Assembly (NCBI GenBank): GCA_965217265.1
Contig: CBDCHP010000011.1
Coordinates: forward strand, 806,001-870,000
Direction of reading: 5' to 3'
Source: JAGRGG01 sp965217265
GTDB lineage: Bacteria > Pseudomonadota > Alphaproteobacteria > Geminicoccales > Geminicoccaceae
DNA length: 64,000 nt
The notes beneath the pieces are model-generated. The model searched no databases. It saw nothing but the letters and a program-made list of their open reading frames with translations, and was not told the DNA's origin. This document shows, piece by piece, positions 16,637 through 26,827 of the stretch (position 1 is the first letter of the stretch; each line of letters starts with the position of its first letter). A program made the position numbers and the translations under genes.

Positions 16637-17860
16637 TCACACCCGCGAACTCTGCTTGTAGAACGGCCGGAGCGCGCCGGCGTCGAAGTAATCGGCGTAG
16701 AACCTGTGCGCGTGCGGGTAGAGCGCCGCGGCCAACTCGCGGCGCCCGACCTCCTCGTCGCTGGGTGCTTTGTCCATGTCGGCTTTGAGCGCTTCGAGCG
16801 CCGCGACGCTGTCGACCTTGGTGAAGCTCCCCTGCTCGTACACCACCTCGCCGGCGCACATCGTCATGTCGACGTGGCCGGTCTTGGCCCGGTGCAGCAC
16901 CGCGTCGAGCACCGGCGTGTCGCGGTCCAGGTACGGGTAGGCGACCCGGTCGAGGTCGATCAGCACCAAGTCGGCGCCTTTGCCGACCTCCAGCGTGTCG
17001 ATCGAGGCGCCGAACGGCGTGGTCGCGGCGCCGCTTGAGGTCGCCATGCGCAGCACCTGCGCCTTGGTCGGCACGTCGCTGTTGATCCGCTCCGCGTCGC
17101 CGATGCCGGGCGTGCGGTGCGCGTTCAAGACCATGCGCATCTCCTGCAGCATGTCGCGGTCGTCGTTGATGCCGGCCTCATCCATGCCCATCGCGACGTT
17201 GACGCCCTTCTCCTCCCAGTAATTCAGCGCCGCGAGGGTGCCGTCGGAGAGCTTGTGCGTGCCGGGCATGGTTTCGAGCAGCGCCGTGCCGTAGGGCTCG
17301 ATGGTGCAGATCCAGTCCAAGGCGCCGGCCTTGAACGCCTCGACCGCTTCGGGCGTCGAGCCCATGTAGCGCACGACCACCTCGTCGAAGCCGACGCCGT
17401 TGGCCTTGAGGTAGTCGTAGGGCAGCACTTCGAGCGTATCGAGCTGGAAGGTGCCGAGCGTCTTGCCCTTGAGCTTCTCGGCGCTGTCGAGCCCCGGCTG
17501 CGCCACGATCACGCAGCCCTCGATGCCGCCGCCGGCGACGATCTTCACCGGCGCCCCCGCACCGTGCAGCGCGACGAAGCTGGTGTAGGGCAGGACGCTG
17601 ACGTCGACGGCGCCGGTGGCGAGGAAGGTGACGTGGTCGGCGAACGTCGGTGCGTTGACGAACTCTAAGGCCACGCCGTCCTCGGCCGCGATCTGGCGGG
17701 CGTGGGCGAGGAACAAGGCGAGGTTGCAAAACCCCGTGCCGTGCGTCGCCTTGATGCCGGTGTCGGCGAGGGCGTTGCCGACGGCACCCAAGAGCCCACC
17801 GCCGAGGCCGACGACGAGGGCACCCTCGGCACCGCGCCGCATGAGAGAGCGCCGGTTCAT
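16637..17860 (-). CDS. Chimeric ORF: NMT1/SsuA-like solute-binding domain fused to an amidohydrolase tail
   Basis: A continuous 407-residue frame from an ATG at 17860. Residues 1-33 are a twin-arginine-like signal peptide (RRSLMRRGAEGALVVGLGG). Residues 34 to about 207 match the first lobe and hinge of SsuA/NMT1 binding proteins (FVNAPTFADHVTFLATGAVD, GKTLGTFQLDTLEVLPYDYL). From about residue 210 the sequence becomes the C-terminal half of an AtzB/TrzN-type metal-dependent amidohydrolase (VNVAMGMDEAGINDDRDMLQ, TLEVGKGADLVLIDLDRVAY). The amidohydrolase part has the metal-binding Asp but no N-terminal His-x-His. Most likely this is an in-frame deletion product of two neighbouring genes and non-functional. 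Confidence 0.75.
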   Translation of the reverse strand: MNRRSLMRRGAEGALVVGLGGGLLGAVGNALADTGIKATHGTGFCNLALFLAHARQIAAEDGVALEFVNAPTFADHVTFLATGAVDVSVLPYTSFVALHGAGAPVKIVAGGGIEGCVIVAQPGLDSAEKLKGKTLGTFQLDTLEVLPYDYLKANGVGFDEVVVRYMGSTPEAVEAFKAGALDWICTIEPYGTALLETMPGTHKLSDGTLAALNYWEEKGVNVAMGMDEAGINDDRDMLQEMRMVLNAHRTPGIGDAERINSDVPTKAQVLRMATSSGAATTPFGASIDTLEVGKGADLVLIDLDRVAYPYLDRDTPVLDAVLHRAKTGHVDMTMCAGEVVYEQGSFTKVDSVAALEALKADMDKAPSDEEVGRRELAAALYPHAHRFYADYFDAGALRPFYKQSSRV

Positions 17861-18152
17861 GTCGAGGCTGCGAAGATCGGGAAAGCCGCGGTCGCCGTGT
17901 CGAAAGCACATGCTGCACACCCCTCGTCGTGGTCCGGCCTCGGCTGCGCGGGCGAGGCGGGCTGTGGACGATCTTGTGCAAGCGACGTGCCAGCTACTTA
18001 CAGTCGTGGGGAGGCGGGCGGACGAGCCGAGACGCCGGGGATTGGCCAACGATGCGGCACACGCTGTGCAATCGGCGCGCATCGGGCGCGCGTGCGGTGG
18101 CGTAGAGACGGCGCCTTCGGGGACCGTCCCGCCGGACGACGCGACGGGCGGG

Positions 18153-18917
<765 letters not shown>

Positions 18918-18932
18918 CGTCGATGTCCCGGC

Positions 18933-19733
18933 CTACTGCTTGTCTTCGGCGATGAAATCGGGCAGCGGCGCGCCGAGCCACTTCTCGTGCAGTTCGCTCA
19001 ATGCGCCGCTCTCTTTTTCTCGGGTAAGAAAGTCGTTGATGTAGGCCATCAATTCGTCGGAGCCCGGGCGGGTCACGATGCCCTGGGTCTGCCGGCGCAA
19101 CGAGAACTTGATGTCGAAGCGATCGGGTGCGGCCTGATTGACCTGCGCCACCACGGTGTCGGACGCGCCGATCAGCGGCACCTGACCCGAGAGCAGCGCC
19201 TGCACCGCCGAGGCGTCGTCGTCGAAGCGCTGGATGTTGGTGTCCTCGGGGGCGACCTCGGTGATCGAGGTGTCCTGGGTCGAGGCCCGCGCCACGCCGA
19301 CGTTCTTGCCGGCGAGGTCCGCGGCGTCGGCGACCTCGACGTCGGTGTCGCCGTAGACGAAGATCTCGATGCCGGCGTAGGGCTGGGAGAAGTCGACCTG
19401 CTTGGCGCGCTCCTCGGTGATGCCGAGCGAGGCGACGAGGATGTCGACTTGGTTGGAGAGCAAATAGGGGATCCGGTTCGGGCCGGTGACCGGCACGAGG
19501 TTGACCTTAACGCCCATGTCCTCTGCCAGCAGCTTGGCGACGTCGGCGTCGTAGCCGTCCGGGTTGCCTTCTAAGTCGAGGATGCCAAAGGGCGGGAAGT
19601 CGACGAGCACACCGATGTTGATGGTGCCGCGCCCCTCGATCTCGTCCGGCGTCTGGGCGGTTGCCGCCGCGCCGAGGCCGGCGAACAGAAACGCCGCCGC
19701 CACGGCCGATGCCGCTTTTTTAAGGATATTCAT
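18933..19733 (-). CDS. Polar amino acid ABC transporter substrate-binding protein
   Basis: A 266-residue family 3 solute-binding protein with a signal peptide (LKKAASAVAAAFLFAGLGAA). The mature protein shows GTINIGVLVDFPPFGILD, DGYDADVAKLLAEDMGV, LLSNQVDILVASLGITEERA and DFSQPYAGIEIFVYGD, all canonical. The FPPFG and ITEERA motifs suggest an amino acid ligand. It belongs to the same operon as the two permeases and the ATPase. Confidence 0.9.
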   Translation of the reverse strand: MNILKKAASAVAAAFLFAGLGAAATAQTPDEIEGRGTINIGVLVDFPPFGILDLEGNPDGYDADVAKLLAEDMGVKVNLVPVTGPNRIPYLLSNQVDILVASLGITEERAKQVDFSQPYAGIEIFVYGDTDVEVADAADLAGKNVGVARASTQDTSITEVAPEDTNIQRFDDDASAVQALLSGQVPLIGASDTVVAQVNQAAPDRFDIKFSLRRQTQGIVTRPGSDELMAYINDFLTREKESGALSELHEKWLGAPLPDFIAEDKQ

Positions 19734-19766
19734 ACTTTGTTTCCTTTTTGGTTTGAAAGGTGAGCC

Positions 19767-20423
19767 TCAGCGCCCCATGGCGACGGCAAAGCGCCGTTCC
19801 AAGCGGCGGGCCAGGAGCGAGAGCGGCCAGCAGAGGAGGAAGTAGAGGACGGCGACGAGGCCGAAGACGGTGAACGGGTCGAAGGTCACGTTGTTGATGA
19901 CCTGCCCGGCGCGGGTCAGTTCGACGAAGCCGATGATCGAGGCGAGCGAGGTGGCCTTGATGAGTTGGACGAGGAAGCCGACGGTCGGCGCCACGGCGAT
20001 CTTGGCGGCCTGCGGCAGCACGACGGACTTCATCCGGTCGTAAAAGCGAAGGCCGAGCGCCCAGCAGGCCTCGGATTGGCCGCCCGGCACGGCCTCAATG
20101 CAGCCGCGCCAGATCTCGCCGAGAAAGGCGCTGGCGTGGAGGGTGAGCGCCACCGACGCCGCGATCCAGGGGTTGACGCCAACGCCGAAGATGTTGAGCC
20201 CGAAGAAGACCAAGAACAGCTGCATGAGCAGCGGCGTGCCCTGAAACAGGCGGATGAAGCCGAGCGCCGCGTAACGCAGCGGCGTCACCTTGGACACGCG
20301 GCCGAGCGCCACCAGGAGCCCGCCGATCGCGCCGCCGGCGAAGGCGACGGCCGACAAGGCGATCGTCCAGCGGACGGCGGCGACGATGAACCAGAACTCG
20401 TTGACGCCGAAGGTTCGAATCAT
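19767..20423 (-). CDS. Polar amino acid ABC transporter permease (HisM/GlnP type)
   Basis: A 218-residue inner-membrane permease with about five membrane segments. The EAA loop is seen in ACWALGLRFYDRMKSVVLPQ, before AAKIAVAPTVGFLVQLIKAT. The N-terminal FIRLFQGTPLLMQLFLVFFG is the conserved family entry. It forms a heterodimer with the permease encoded just upstream, 10 bases apart. Confidence 0.88.
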   Translation of the reverse strand: MIRTFGVNEFWFIVAAVRWTIALSAVAFAGGAIGGLLVALGRVSKVTPLRYAALGFIRLFQGTPLLMQLFLVFFGLNIFGVGVNPWIAASVALTLHASAFLGEIWRGCIEAVPGGQSEACWALGLRFYDRMKSVVLPQAAKIAVAPTVGFLVQLIKATSLASIIGFVELTRAGQVINNVTFDPFTVFGLVAVLYFLLCWPLSLLARRLERRFAVAMGR

Positions 20424-20433
20424 CCGGCCCCTC

Positions 20434-21105
20434 CTAGCGGCTCAGCGGGTACTGAAACGCCCGGCGCTGAACCAGTGCGAAGAGGACGGACAAGGCGAGC
20501 GAGAGCAGCAGGTAGACGGCGGTGATCACGAGATAGACCTCGAAAGCGGCGAAGGTCTTGGACTGGATGTCGTTGCCGGCCGCGGCGAGGTCGGTGGCGG
20601 AGATCACCGAGACGACGCTGGAGGTCAGCATCAAGTAGATGAACTGGCTGGTGAGCGCCGGGTAGACCGTGCGCAGGGAGGGTTTCAAGACGATGTAGCG
20701 AAAGATCTGGCCGCGCTTCAGGCCGAGCGCGACACCGGCCTCGATCTGCCCCCGCTGGATCGACTCGATGCCGGCGCGGATGATCTCGGTGGCGTAGGCG
20801 CCGACGTTGATCGTCAAGGCCAAGAGGGCGGCCACGTTCGGCGAGAGGCGCAAGCCCACGGCCGGCAGGCCGAAGAAGATGAAGAAGATCTGGATCAAGA
20901 ACGGCGTGTTGCGGATCAGCTCGACGTAGGCGTTGACCAGCCAGCGGATCGGCGCCGGCCCCGCCGTCTTGCCGACGGCGCAGACGATCGCGATGATCGT
21001 GCCGAGCAGCATGGCGCCGAACGACAGTTGAATCGTCACCCAGGTCCCGGCGAGGAGCAGGTCGTAGTTCTCGAAGACCGGCGCGAAACTGAACTGGTAG
21101 TTCAA
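20434..21105 (-). CDS. Polar amino acid ABC transporter permease (HisQ/GlnP type)
   Basis: A 223-residue permease and first gene of the operon. Features are WVTIQLSFGAMLLGTIIAIV, the conserved YVELIRNTPFLIQIFFIFFG and the EAA loop EAGVALGLKRGQIFRYIVLK. No mutation is visible. The 226 bases between it and the HNH gene on the other strand would hold the operon promoter; I did not recognise a specific regulator site there. Confidence 0.88.
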   Translation of the reverse strand: MNYQFSFAPVFENYDLLLAGTWVTIQLSFGAMLLGTIIAIVCAVGKTAGPAPIRWLVNAYVELIRNTPFLIQIFFIFFGLPAVGLRLSPNVAALLALTINVGAYATEIIRAGIESIQRGQIEAGVALGLKRGQIFRYIVLKPSLRTVYPALTSQFIYLMLTSSVVSVISATDLAAAGNDIQSKTFAAFEVYLVITAVYLLLSLALSVLFALVQRRAFQYPLSR

Positions 21106-21331
21106 GCCGCGAACCCTCCCCTGACCCGCGCCCGCTCAAACTACGGTGCTTTCGCGTCGATTGTTGTTTAGATCTCTCTAAACGGGGTCCGAGAAAAGGG
21201 CAAGGCGACTTGGGGGACGCCTCGCACGACGGATCGCGCGCCAGCCCACGCGGGCTCGAAGCGAACGCTTGCGGCGGGCCCGACGGCGCCTATGTCCGGT
21301 GCGTGAACGTCGAGAGGAAGACGAACCGACC

Positions 21332-21649
21332 TTGTCCAGAACGCGCGAAACGGGTGCCGACCTCGGCCCCTGCCCGATCTGCGGCCGGACGATGCTGGCG
21401 GGGCCGAGCGTCGACCGGCACCACTTCCTGCCCCGTGCCAAGGGCGGGCGCGAAACTGCCCACGTCCACCGCGTCTGCCACCGCAAGGTGCACTCCTTGT
21501 GGAGCGAGGCCGAACTGGCGCGCGACCTCGCCGACCCGGCCGCGATCCGCGCCCGACCGGAGATGGAAAGCTTCCTGCGTTGGATCGCCCGCAAGCACCC
21601 CGAGTTCTACGCCCGCACCGCGACCTCCGCGACGAAAAGCCGCAATTAA
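21332..21649 (+). CDS. Small HNH-family nuclease-like protein
   Basis: A protein of about 105 residues with a zinc/HNH core: CPICGRTM, then VDRHHFLPRAKGGRE, then HRVCHRKVHSLWSE. Cys-x2-Cys, HH and the second Cys/His pair are all present. HNH proteins of this size are usually nucleases or nuclease-like proteins of unknown role. The TTG at 21332 is chosen because relatives start just before the first Cys pair. A GAGAGGAAG sequence lies 10-18 bases upstream, a slightly long spacing; a GTG at 21299 is possible. Confidence 0.75.
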   Translation: MSRTRETGADLGPCPICGRTMLAGPSVDRHHFLPRAKGGRETAHVHRVCHRKVHSLWSEAELARDLADPAAIRARPEMESFLRWIARKHPEFYARTATSATKSRN

Positions 21650-21772
21650 GCGTACCTTGGTAACACTGCCGCCCGTCATGCTGCGGCGCACCATCACCGT
21701 TGCGATACCCTGGACGTCCGTCTATATCGGGCCGCTTAAAGCTCGGCCCACAATCTACCGACGAGGAAACCC

Positions 21773-22207
21773 GTGAGCACCAAGACCGAAACCGTCCGCG
21801 AGAAGACCGAAGCGTCGGCGGCGAGGGCGCAGGACGCCGTCGCGTCGATGTTCAAGGGCGCGCCGACGATGCCGCTCGACCGCTTCTTCGCCATGCAGCG
21901 CGCCAACATGCAAACGCTGGCCGAGACCCAGCGCATCGTCCTCGACTACGCCCAGACCGTCGGCAGCCGTCAGGCCGAGCTGATGAAGGAGATGGTCGAG
22001 CGCTTCAACACCGCGATGCACCGGGCCGAGAACAAGGACGGGTCGGGCGCCTACAGCGACGAGGCCAAGGCGCTCATGGAGAAGTCGCTGGCCGACCTCA
22101 AGGAGACGATGGATCTGGGCATGAAGGCCCAACACGAGGTGTTTGAGCTGCTGATGAAGCAGGCGTCGAAGAACCTCGACGACGTCAAGGGCAACATGAA
22201 AAGCTGA
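21773..22207 (+). CDS. Phasin-family protein
   Basis: A 144-residue, highly helical, charged protein matching the phasin 2 family. LDRFFAMQRANMQTLAETQR and MKEMVERFNTAMHRAE are characteristic, ending in a long amphipathic helix. Phasins coat polyhydroxyalkanoate granules, which suggests carbon storage. The start is a GTG with GAGGAAA 5 bases upstream. A hairpin terminator follows at 22252. Confidence 0.85.
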   Translation: MSTKTETVREKTEASAARAQDAVASMFKGAPTMPLDRFFAMQRANMQTLAETQRIVLDYAQTVGSRQAELMKEMVERFNTAMHRAENKDGSGAYSDEAKALMEKSLADLKETMDLGMKAQHEVFELLMKQASKNLDDVKGNMKS

Positions 22208-22251
22208 TCGGTCCGGGCGGCGTGCCGTCGCCCGATCCGACGTTCGATTGA

Positions 22252-22276
22252 CCCCGGTCTCCCGGCCGGGGATTTT
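22252..22276 (+). terminator. Intrinsic terminator after the phasin gene
   Basis: Stem CCCCGG (22252-22257) pairs with CCGGGG (22266-22271) around an 8-base loop, followed by ATTTT. It lies 45 bases after the phasin stop codon. Confidence 0.6.
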
Positions 22277-22392
22277 GTCGTCCGCCAAGCATCGAAACCC
22301 GTCCGACTGCTTGGAAACAAAGCCCTATTCGCGCTAGGTAACGTTTTCCTGGGTCGTGGCGCTTCCCGCCGCGTTCATCTTCGAGGCTGCCG

Positions 22393-23286
22393 ATGCGCGA
22401 GACCGATTCCGACCACGCCACCCTGCCGAGCGCCCGCGAGGATCTCGCGCACGCGCGGCCCGTCCCGGACACGCCGCAGACCCGATCGAGCAGCTACCGC
22501 CTCGCCTTCTCGGACGAGGACTTCCTCCTCCACCGCGACACCCGGCCGGTGCGGCTGCAGCTTGAGATGATGAAGCCCGAACTGAAGCTGCGCGAGGCCG
22601 AGATCGACGCCACCATCGTCGTCTTCGGCAGCGCCCGCATCCCCTCGCAAGAAGCCGCCGAGGGGGGCGTCGAGGCGGCCGAAGCGGCTTACGCGCAAGC
22701 ACCAGACGGCGCCGAGAACGGCTTAAGCCGGACGCGGGCACAACGCCTACTGGCGCGCGCGCGCTACTACGAGGAGGCGCGCCGCTTCGCCCAGATCGTC
22801 TCGAAGGCAGGGCAGGAGCCCGACGTCGCGCGGCGCTTCGTCATCGTCACGGGCGGGGGACCCGGCATCATGGAGGCGGCGAACCGCGGGGCGAGCGAGG
22901 CCGGGGCACCCAGCATCGGCCACAACATCGTCCTGCCGCACGAGCAGGCGCCGAACGCCTACATCACGCCCGAACTCTGCTTTCAGTTCCACTACTTCGC
23001 CGTGCGCAAGATGCACCTGTTGATGCGGGCGCGGGCACTCGTCGTCTTTCCCGGCGGCTACGGCACCCTCGATGAATTGTTCGAGACCTTGTGCCTGATC
23101 CAGACCGGCAAGATCAAGCGCCGCATGCCGGTCCTGCTGTTCGGCCGCGAATACTGGCAAAAGATCGTCAATTTCGAGGCCATGGTCGAGGAGGGCATGA
23201 TCGATAAGGACGACCTCGACATCTTCCGCTTCGTCGAGAGCGCCGAAGAGGCTTGGAGCGCGATCAAGGCGCACTACGAACTATAA
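22393..23286 (+). CDS. LOG-family (TIGR00730-like) nucleotide phosphoribohydrolase
   Basis: A 297-residue protein with the two LOG motifs: GGGPGIMEAANRGA near residue 155 and PGGYGTLDELFE near 218. LOG enzymes release free cytokinin bases from their nucleotide 5'-monophosphates; many bacterial copies act on AMP. The N-terminal 70 residues are an extension seen in the longer alphaproteobacterial form. The stop TAA at 23284-23286 is followed directly by a palindromic repeat that probably ends transcription. Confidence 0.85.
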   Translation: MRETDSDHATLPSAREDLAHARPVPDTPQTRSSSYRLAFSDEDFLLHRDTRPVRLQLEMMKPELKLREAEIDATIVVFGSARIPSQEAAEGGVEAAEAAYAQAPDGAENGLSRTRAQRLLARARYYEEARRFAQIVSKAGQEPDVARRFVIVTGGGPGIMEAANRGASEAGAPSIGHNIVLPHEQAPNAYITPELCFQFHYFAVRKMHLLMRARALVVFPGGYGTLDELFETLCLIQTGKIKRRMPVLLFGREYWQKIVNFEAMVEEGMIDKDDLDIFRFVESAEEAWSAIKAHYEL

Positions 23287-23433
23287 GAGCGCTTCGCGTG
23301 CGCTGACGCGCAGTCTTTTTTCTTTTGTTTTTGCAAGTTTTGTTGTCCGAGGCTGGCCCCAACACTGAAGCCAGCCTCGGACAAAGCAAAAAGAGAAAAA
23401 GAAAGGCCCCGCGCCAGCGGACGCGAAGCGTCA
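23287..23433. repeat. Palindromic 3'-end repeat, copy A (147 bp)
   Basis: Outer arms GAGCGCTTCGCGT (23287-23299) and ACGCGAAGCGTCA (23421-23433) are near-complementary. Inside are a T-rich tract, an exact 15-bp inner stem TTGTCCGAGGCTGGC (23343-23357) with its complement at 23370-23384, and an A-rich tract. It fills the whole gap between two convergent genes, and its last three bases are the stop codon of the minus-strand gene. It is likely a two-way terminator. Confidence 0.88.
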
Positions 23434-25734
23434 AGCCGCCTTGGCGGCGTCCTCGTGCATCAAGGTCCACAGCTTCAAGGGCGTGGCCGGCATGTCGACG
23501 TGCCGCACCCCTAGGTCTTGCAGCGAATCGACGATCGCGTTGATGATCGCGGCCGGTGCCCCGACCGAGCCGGCCTCGCCGCAGCCCTTGACCCCCATCA
23601 TGTTGGTGACGCACGGCACCTCGATGGTCGAGAAGTCGAAGGACGGCATGTCCCAGGCGCGCGGCAGGGCGTAGTCCATGAAGGTGCCGGTGAGGAGCTG
23701 GCCCGAATCGTCGTAGACCGTGTTCTCGAACAGGGCTTGGCCGATGCCCTGCGCCACGCCGCCGTGGACTTGGCCCTCGACGAGGAGCGGGTTCACGACG
23801 ACGCCGAAATCGTCGACGATGTTGTAGGCGACGATCTCGGTGACGCCGGTGTCGGGGTCGACCTCGATCTCGGCGATGTGGCAGCCGTTGGGGAAGGTCC
23901 AGGCGCCGAGCTCGATCTTGGCGTCGGCGTCGAGCCCGCCCTCCATGTCGGGCACTTCAAGGTCGCGCGCGCGCGCGGCGAGGTCCATGATGTCGACTCT
24001 GCGATCGGTGCCGACGACGCTGAAGGTGCCGTCCTCGAAGGCGACGTCGGCGACCGCGGCCTCGAAGTGCTGCGCCGCGTAGGCCTTGCCCTTCTCGACC
24101 ACCTTGTCGGCGACGCCGTGGATCGCCACGCCCTGCGCCGTCAACGAGCGCGAGCCGCCCGTGCCGCCGCCGGTCGGGATGCGGTGCGTGTTGCCCTGCA
24201 CGACGCGGATCTTCTCGAACGGCACGTTGAGCCGGGCGTGCAGCACCTGCGCGTAGGCGGTCTCGTGCCCCTGCCCGTTCGACTGGGTGCCGACCAGGAC
24301 CTCGACGCCGTCGTCGGCGAAGCGCACGCCGGCGTGCTCGCTCGGATCGCCCATGGTCGATTCGATGTAGTAGCACATGCCGATCCCGCGCCGCTTGCCG
24401 CGGCGGCCGGCCTCGTCCTTGCGCGCGGCGGCGCCGGCGTAGCCGGCCTTCGCCATGCAGGCGTCCATGACGCGGGCGAACTCGCCGACGTCGTAGGTCT
24501 CGCCGGCGGCCGTCTTGTAGGGCATCTGCTCCGGGCGGATGAAGTTCTTGCGCCGCAGTTCGGCCGGATCGAGGCCGAGGTCGCGCGCCGTCGCGTCGAT
24601 CACCCGCTCGATGCAGTAGATCGATTCCGGCCGGCCGGCGCCGCGATAGGCGTCGACGGGCACGGTGTGGGTGAAGACGCCCTCGACGTCGTAGGTCATC
24701 ACCGGGATGTCGTAGACGCCGGGCAGGACCTTCAGGGCGGCACCCGTCGGGATGAAGGGGGCGAAGAAGTAGTAGTAGGCCCCCATCGCCGCCTTGGTCT
24801 TGACCCTGAGGCCTAAGATGCGGTGGTCATCGTCCAGCGCCAGTTCGGCCGTCGTCACATGGTCGCGGCCCATCGAGTCGGATAAGAACGCCTCGCCGCG
24901 CTCGCTGGTCCAGCCGACCGAGCGGCCGAGCTTCAAGGCGGCGAACGCGCACATCGAGTACTCGGCGTAGAACATCGCCTTCATGCCAAAGCCGCCGCCG
25001 ACGTCGTGGGTGTAGACCTCGACCTTGTCCTTGGGCAGCTTCAGGTGGTCGATCAGCACCTCCTTGAAGGGCCAGACGCCCTGGCTGCAGACGTGGAGCG
25101 CGATCCCGCCGTCGACCGGCTCGGCGACCGCCGCGCGCGGCTCCATCGCGTTGCAGATGATGCGGTTGTTGACGAGATCGACCCGGCTCACGTGCGCCGC
25201 CTTGGCGAACGCCGCCTCGACGGCGTCGGCGTCGCCGTGGTGCCAGTCGAAGGCGAGGTTGTTGGCCACGTCGTCGTGGACGAGCGGCTGGCCGGCCTCC
25301 GTCGCCTTCGCCGTGTCGACGACGGCCGGCAGCGGCTCGAAGTCGACCTCGACCAGCTCGGCCGCCTCGTGCGCCGCCGCCGCCGTCTCGGCGACGACGA
25401 AGGCGACAGGATCGCCGGCGTAGCGCGCCTTGTCGCGGCACAGGACCGGGTGGGCCGGGTCGGCGCGCGAGGAGCCGTCGCGGTTTTCGAGCGGGACTTG
25501 GCAGGGGATGCTGGCGTCGAGGTCCTCGCCGGTGAACACGCCCAAGACGCCGGGGTGGCTAGCGGCCGCGGCGGTGTCGATGCCGTTGATGCGCGCGTGC
25601 GCGTAAGGCGAGCGGACGACGGCGATCGCGGCTTGGCCCTCGAAGCGGACGTCGGCGGTGTAGCGGCCCTGGCCGGTGATCAGGCGCTGGTCTTCCTTGC
25701 GGCGGACCGGCTGGCCCACGCCAAACTTCGACAT
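23431..25734 (-). CDS. Molybdopterin-binding large subunit of a xanthine dehydrogenase/CO dehydrogenase-family enzyme
   Basis: About 767 residues of a CoxL/XdhB-type large subunit. It has an N-terminal ITGQGRYTADVRFEGQ start, the molybdenum-cofactor segments VGGGFGMKAMFYAEY and AYRGAGRPE, and the catalytic Glu region VKGCGEAGSVGAPAAIINA. The AYRGAGRPE loop differs from the AYRCSFR loop of true CO dehydrogenase, so the substrate is probably an aldehyde or N-heterocycle. The FAD and iron-sulfur subunits normally encoded alongside are absent here. The ATG at 25734 begins the conserved SKFGVGQPVRRKED N-terminus. The stop lies inside repeat A. Confidence 0.85.
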   Translation of the reverse strand: MSKFGVGQPVRRKEDQRLITGQGRYTADVRFEGQAAIAVVRSPYAHARINGIDTAAAASHPGVLGVFTGEDLDASIPCQVPLENRDGSSRADPAHPVLCRDKARYAGDPVAFVVAETAAAAHEAAELVEVDFEPLPAVVDTAKATEAGQPLVHDDVANNLAFDWHHGDADAVEAAFAKAAHVSRVDLVNNRIICNAMEPRAAVAEPVDGGIALHVCSQGVWPFKEVLIDHLKLPKDKVEVYTHDVGGGFGMKAMFYAEYSMCAFAALKLGRSVGWTSERGEAFLSDSMGRDHVTTAELALDDDHRILGLRVKTKAAMGAYYYFFAPFIPTGAALKVLPGVYDIPVMTYDVEGVFTHTVPVDAYRGAGRPESIYCIERVIDATARDLGLDPAELRRKNFIRPEQMPYKTAAGETYDVGEFARVMDACMAKAGYAGAAARKDEAGRRGKRRGIGMCYYIESTMGDPSEHAGVRFADDGVEVLVGTQSNGQGHETAYAQVLHARLNVPFEKIRVVQGNTHRIPTGGGTGGSRSLTAQGVAIHGVADKVVEKGKAYAAQHFEAAVADVAFEDGTFSVVGTDRRVDIMDLAARARDLEVPDMEGGLDADAKIELGAWTFPNGCHIAEIEVDPDTGVTEIVAYNIVDDFGVVVNPLLVEGQVHGGVAQGIGQALFENTVYDDSGQLLTGTFMDYALPRAWDMPSFDFSTIEVPCVTNMMGVKGCGEAGSVGAPAAIINAIVDSLQDLGVRHVDMPATPLKLWTLMHEDAAKAA

Positions 25735-25830
25735 TCCCCAAATCCTCCCAAGCGATGAACGAAGGCTGACATAGGGCACCCCCGCGGCGGCAACAATGGG
25801 GGTTGCCGGGGCAAGCGGCGCCGGTGCTAA

Positions 25831-26827
25831 TTAAGGCAAGCCGATCTCGACGCTGATCAGGTCGCCCGCCGCGGCGCGGGCCCCGCCCTGCCCGGCCATC
25901 GAGACGCTGCGGGCCCGATCGCATACCAGCTTGCGCGCGAGCATTATGCCGCAGCGTCCGTTGGCGCCGGACGGCTTCGAGGCTTGAGTGAAACCGCGCT
26001 TCAAGAACGCTTCGACCAGCGGATCGTGGCGGCCGAGCGGCAGGACGAAGCGGGCAAGGCGCCGCCGCCCCGCGAGGCCGGCGGGGCCGTCCGCCAGATC
26101 GTCGCCCGGATCGAGCGCCACGAGGGCGGGGCTCAGCGGGTCGTAGGCGTCGAGCTGTTCGGGCACGGCCACGATCTGCCGCCGCCGCTCGGCGATCGGC
26201 ACGCTCGGATCGGGGGCGAGCGTGACGAGGGTGACGGGCTCGGGGCCCATCAGGCACTGGGCGAAGAGGGCGAGCGTGCCGCCCAAGCGCCGCTCGTGCG
26301 CGGCCGTGTACCAGCGGCCGGTCATGTCGACGCGCAACCCGCCCAAGCGGTGCAGGACCGGGTCGAACAGGCTCGCGCTACCAAGGAGGCCGCGGAGGTC
26401 GGCGTCGGGGCCCGGCCAGCCGCCGCACGGCGGCGGCGGCGGCGGCGGCAAACGCGTAGCCCATGTCGAGGCCGTCGGCGAGCACGGCCGCGTCGTGCGG
26501 GTTGCCCGAGCGGCGCATACCGACGTCAACCCCCGGCAGCAGGACGACGTCGAGCCCGTCCCAGGCGCTGCGGCCGGCGACGGCGTGCAGGCCGGGGGCC
26601 GGCCCCAAAGGCATGAAGCCGACGCGGATCCTGTCCTTGGCGAACCTCGTCTTTGGCGGCAGGCACGCCTCGATCTTGCCGAACAAGGGCAGGCTCAAGA
26701 GCAACTCGTCGTAGTGCGCCCGGTCGGACGGCAGCCCGGCGATGCGGCGGCGCTCCGGCCAGGGCACCCGCTCCAGCCGGTCGGTCGTCTCGGTCAGCCA
26801 GCGCCGCAGGCGCGGCGGTGCCGCCAT
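25831..26827 (-). pseudogene. Unknown conserved-looking protein, frameshifted at a poly-Ala region
   Basis: I do not recognise the family. From an ATG at 26827 the frame reads LRRWLTETTDRLERVPWP, KIEACLPPKTRFAKDRIRVG and DGLDMGYAFAAAAAAAVRR. At a run of four C near 26414 one extra base shifts the frame. The other frame continues DADLRGLLGSASLFDPVLHR to LARKLVCDRARSVSMAG and stops at 25831. Seven GGC units (26429-26449) encode the alanine run. The joined product would be about 331 residues, soluble, with no signal peptide. The shift may be a sequencing or slippage event. Confidence 0.55.

Noticed and set aside
23431..25734. Aerobic carbon monoxide dehydrogenase large subunit (coxL)
   Set aside because: The active-site loop reads AYRGAGRPE, not the AYRCSFR of true CO dehydrogenases, and the other subunits are absent.
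26429..26449. Seven GGC units as a phase-variable microsatellite
   Set aside because: A triplet repeat changes only the alanine count. The frame shift in this gene is at a nearby C4 run instead.
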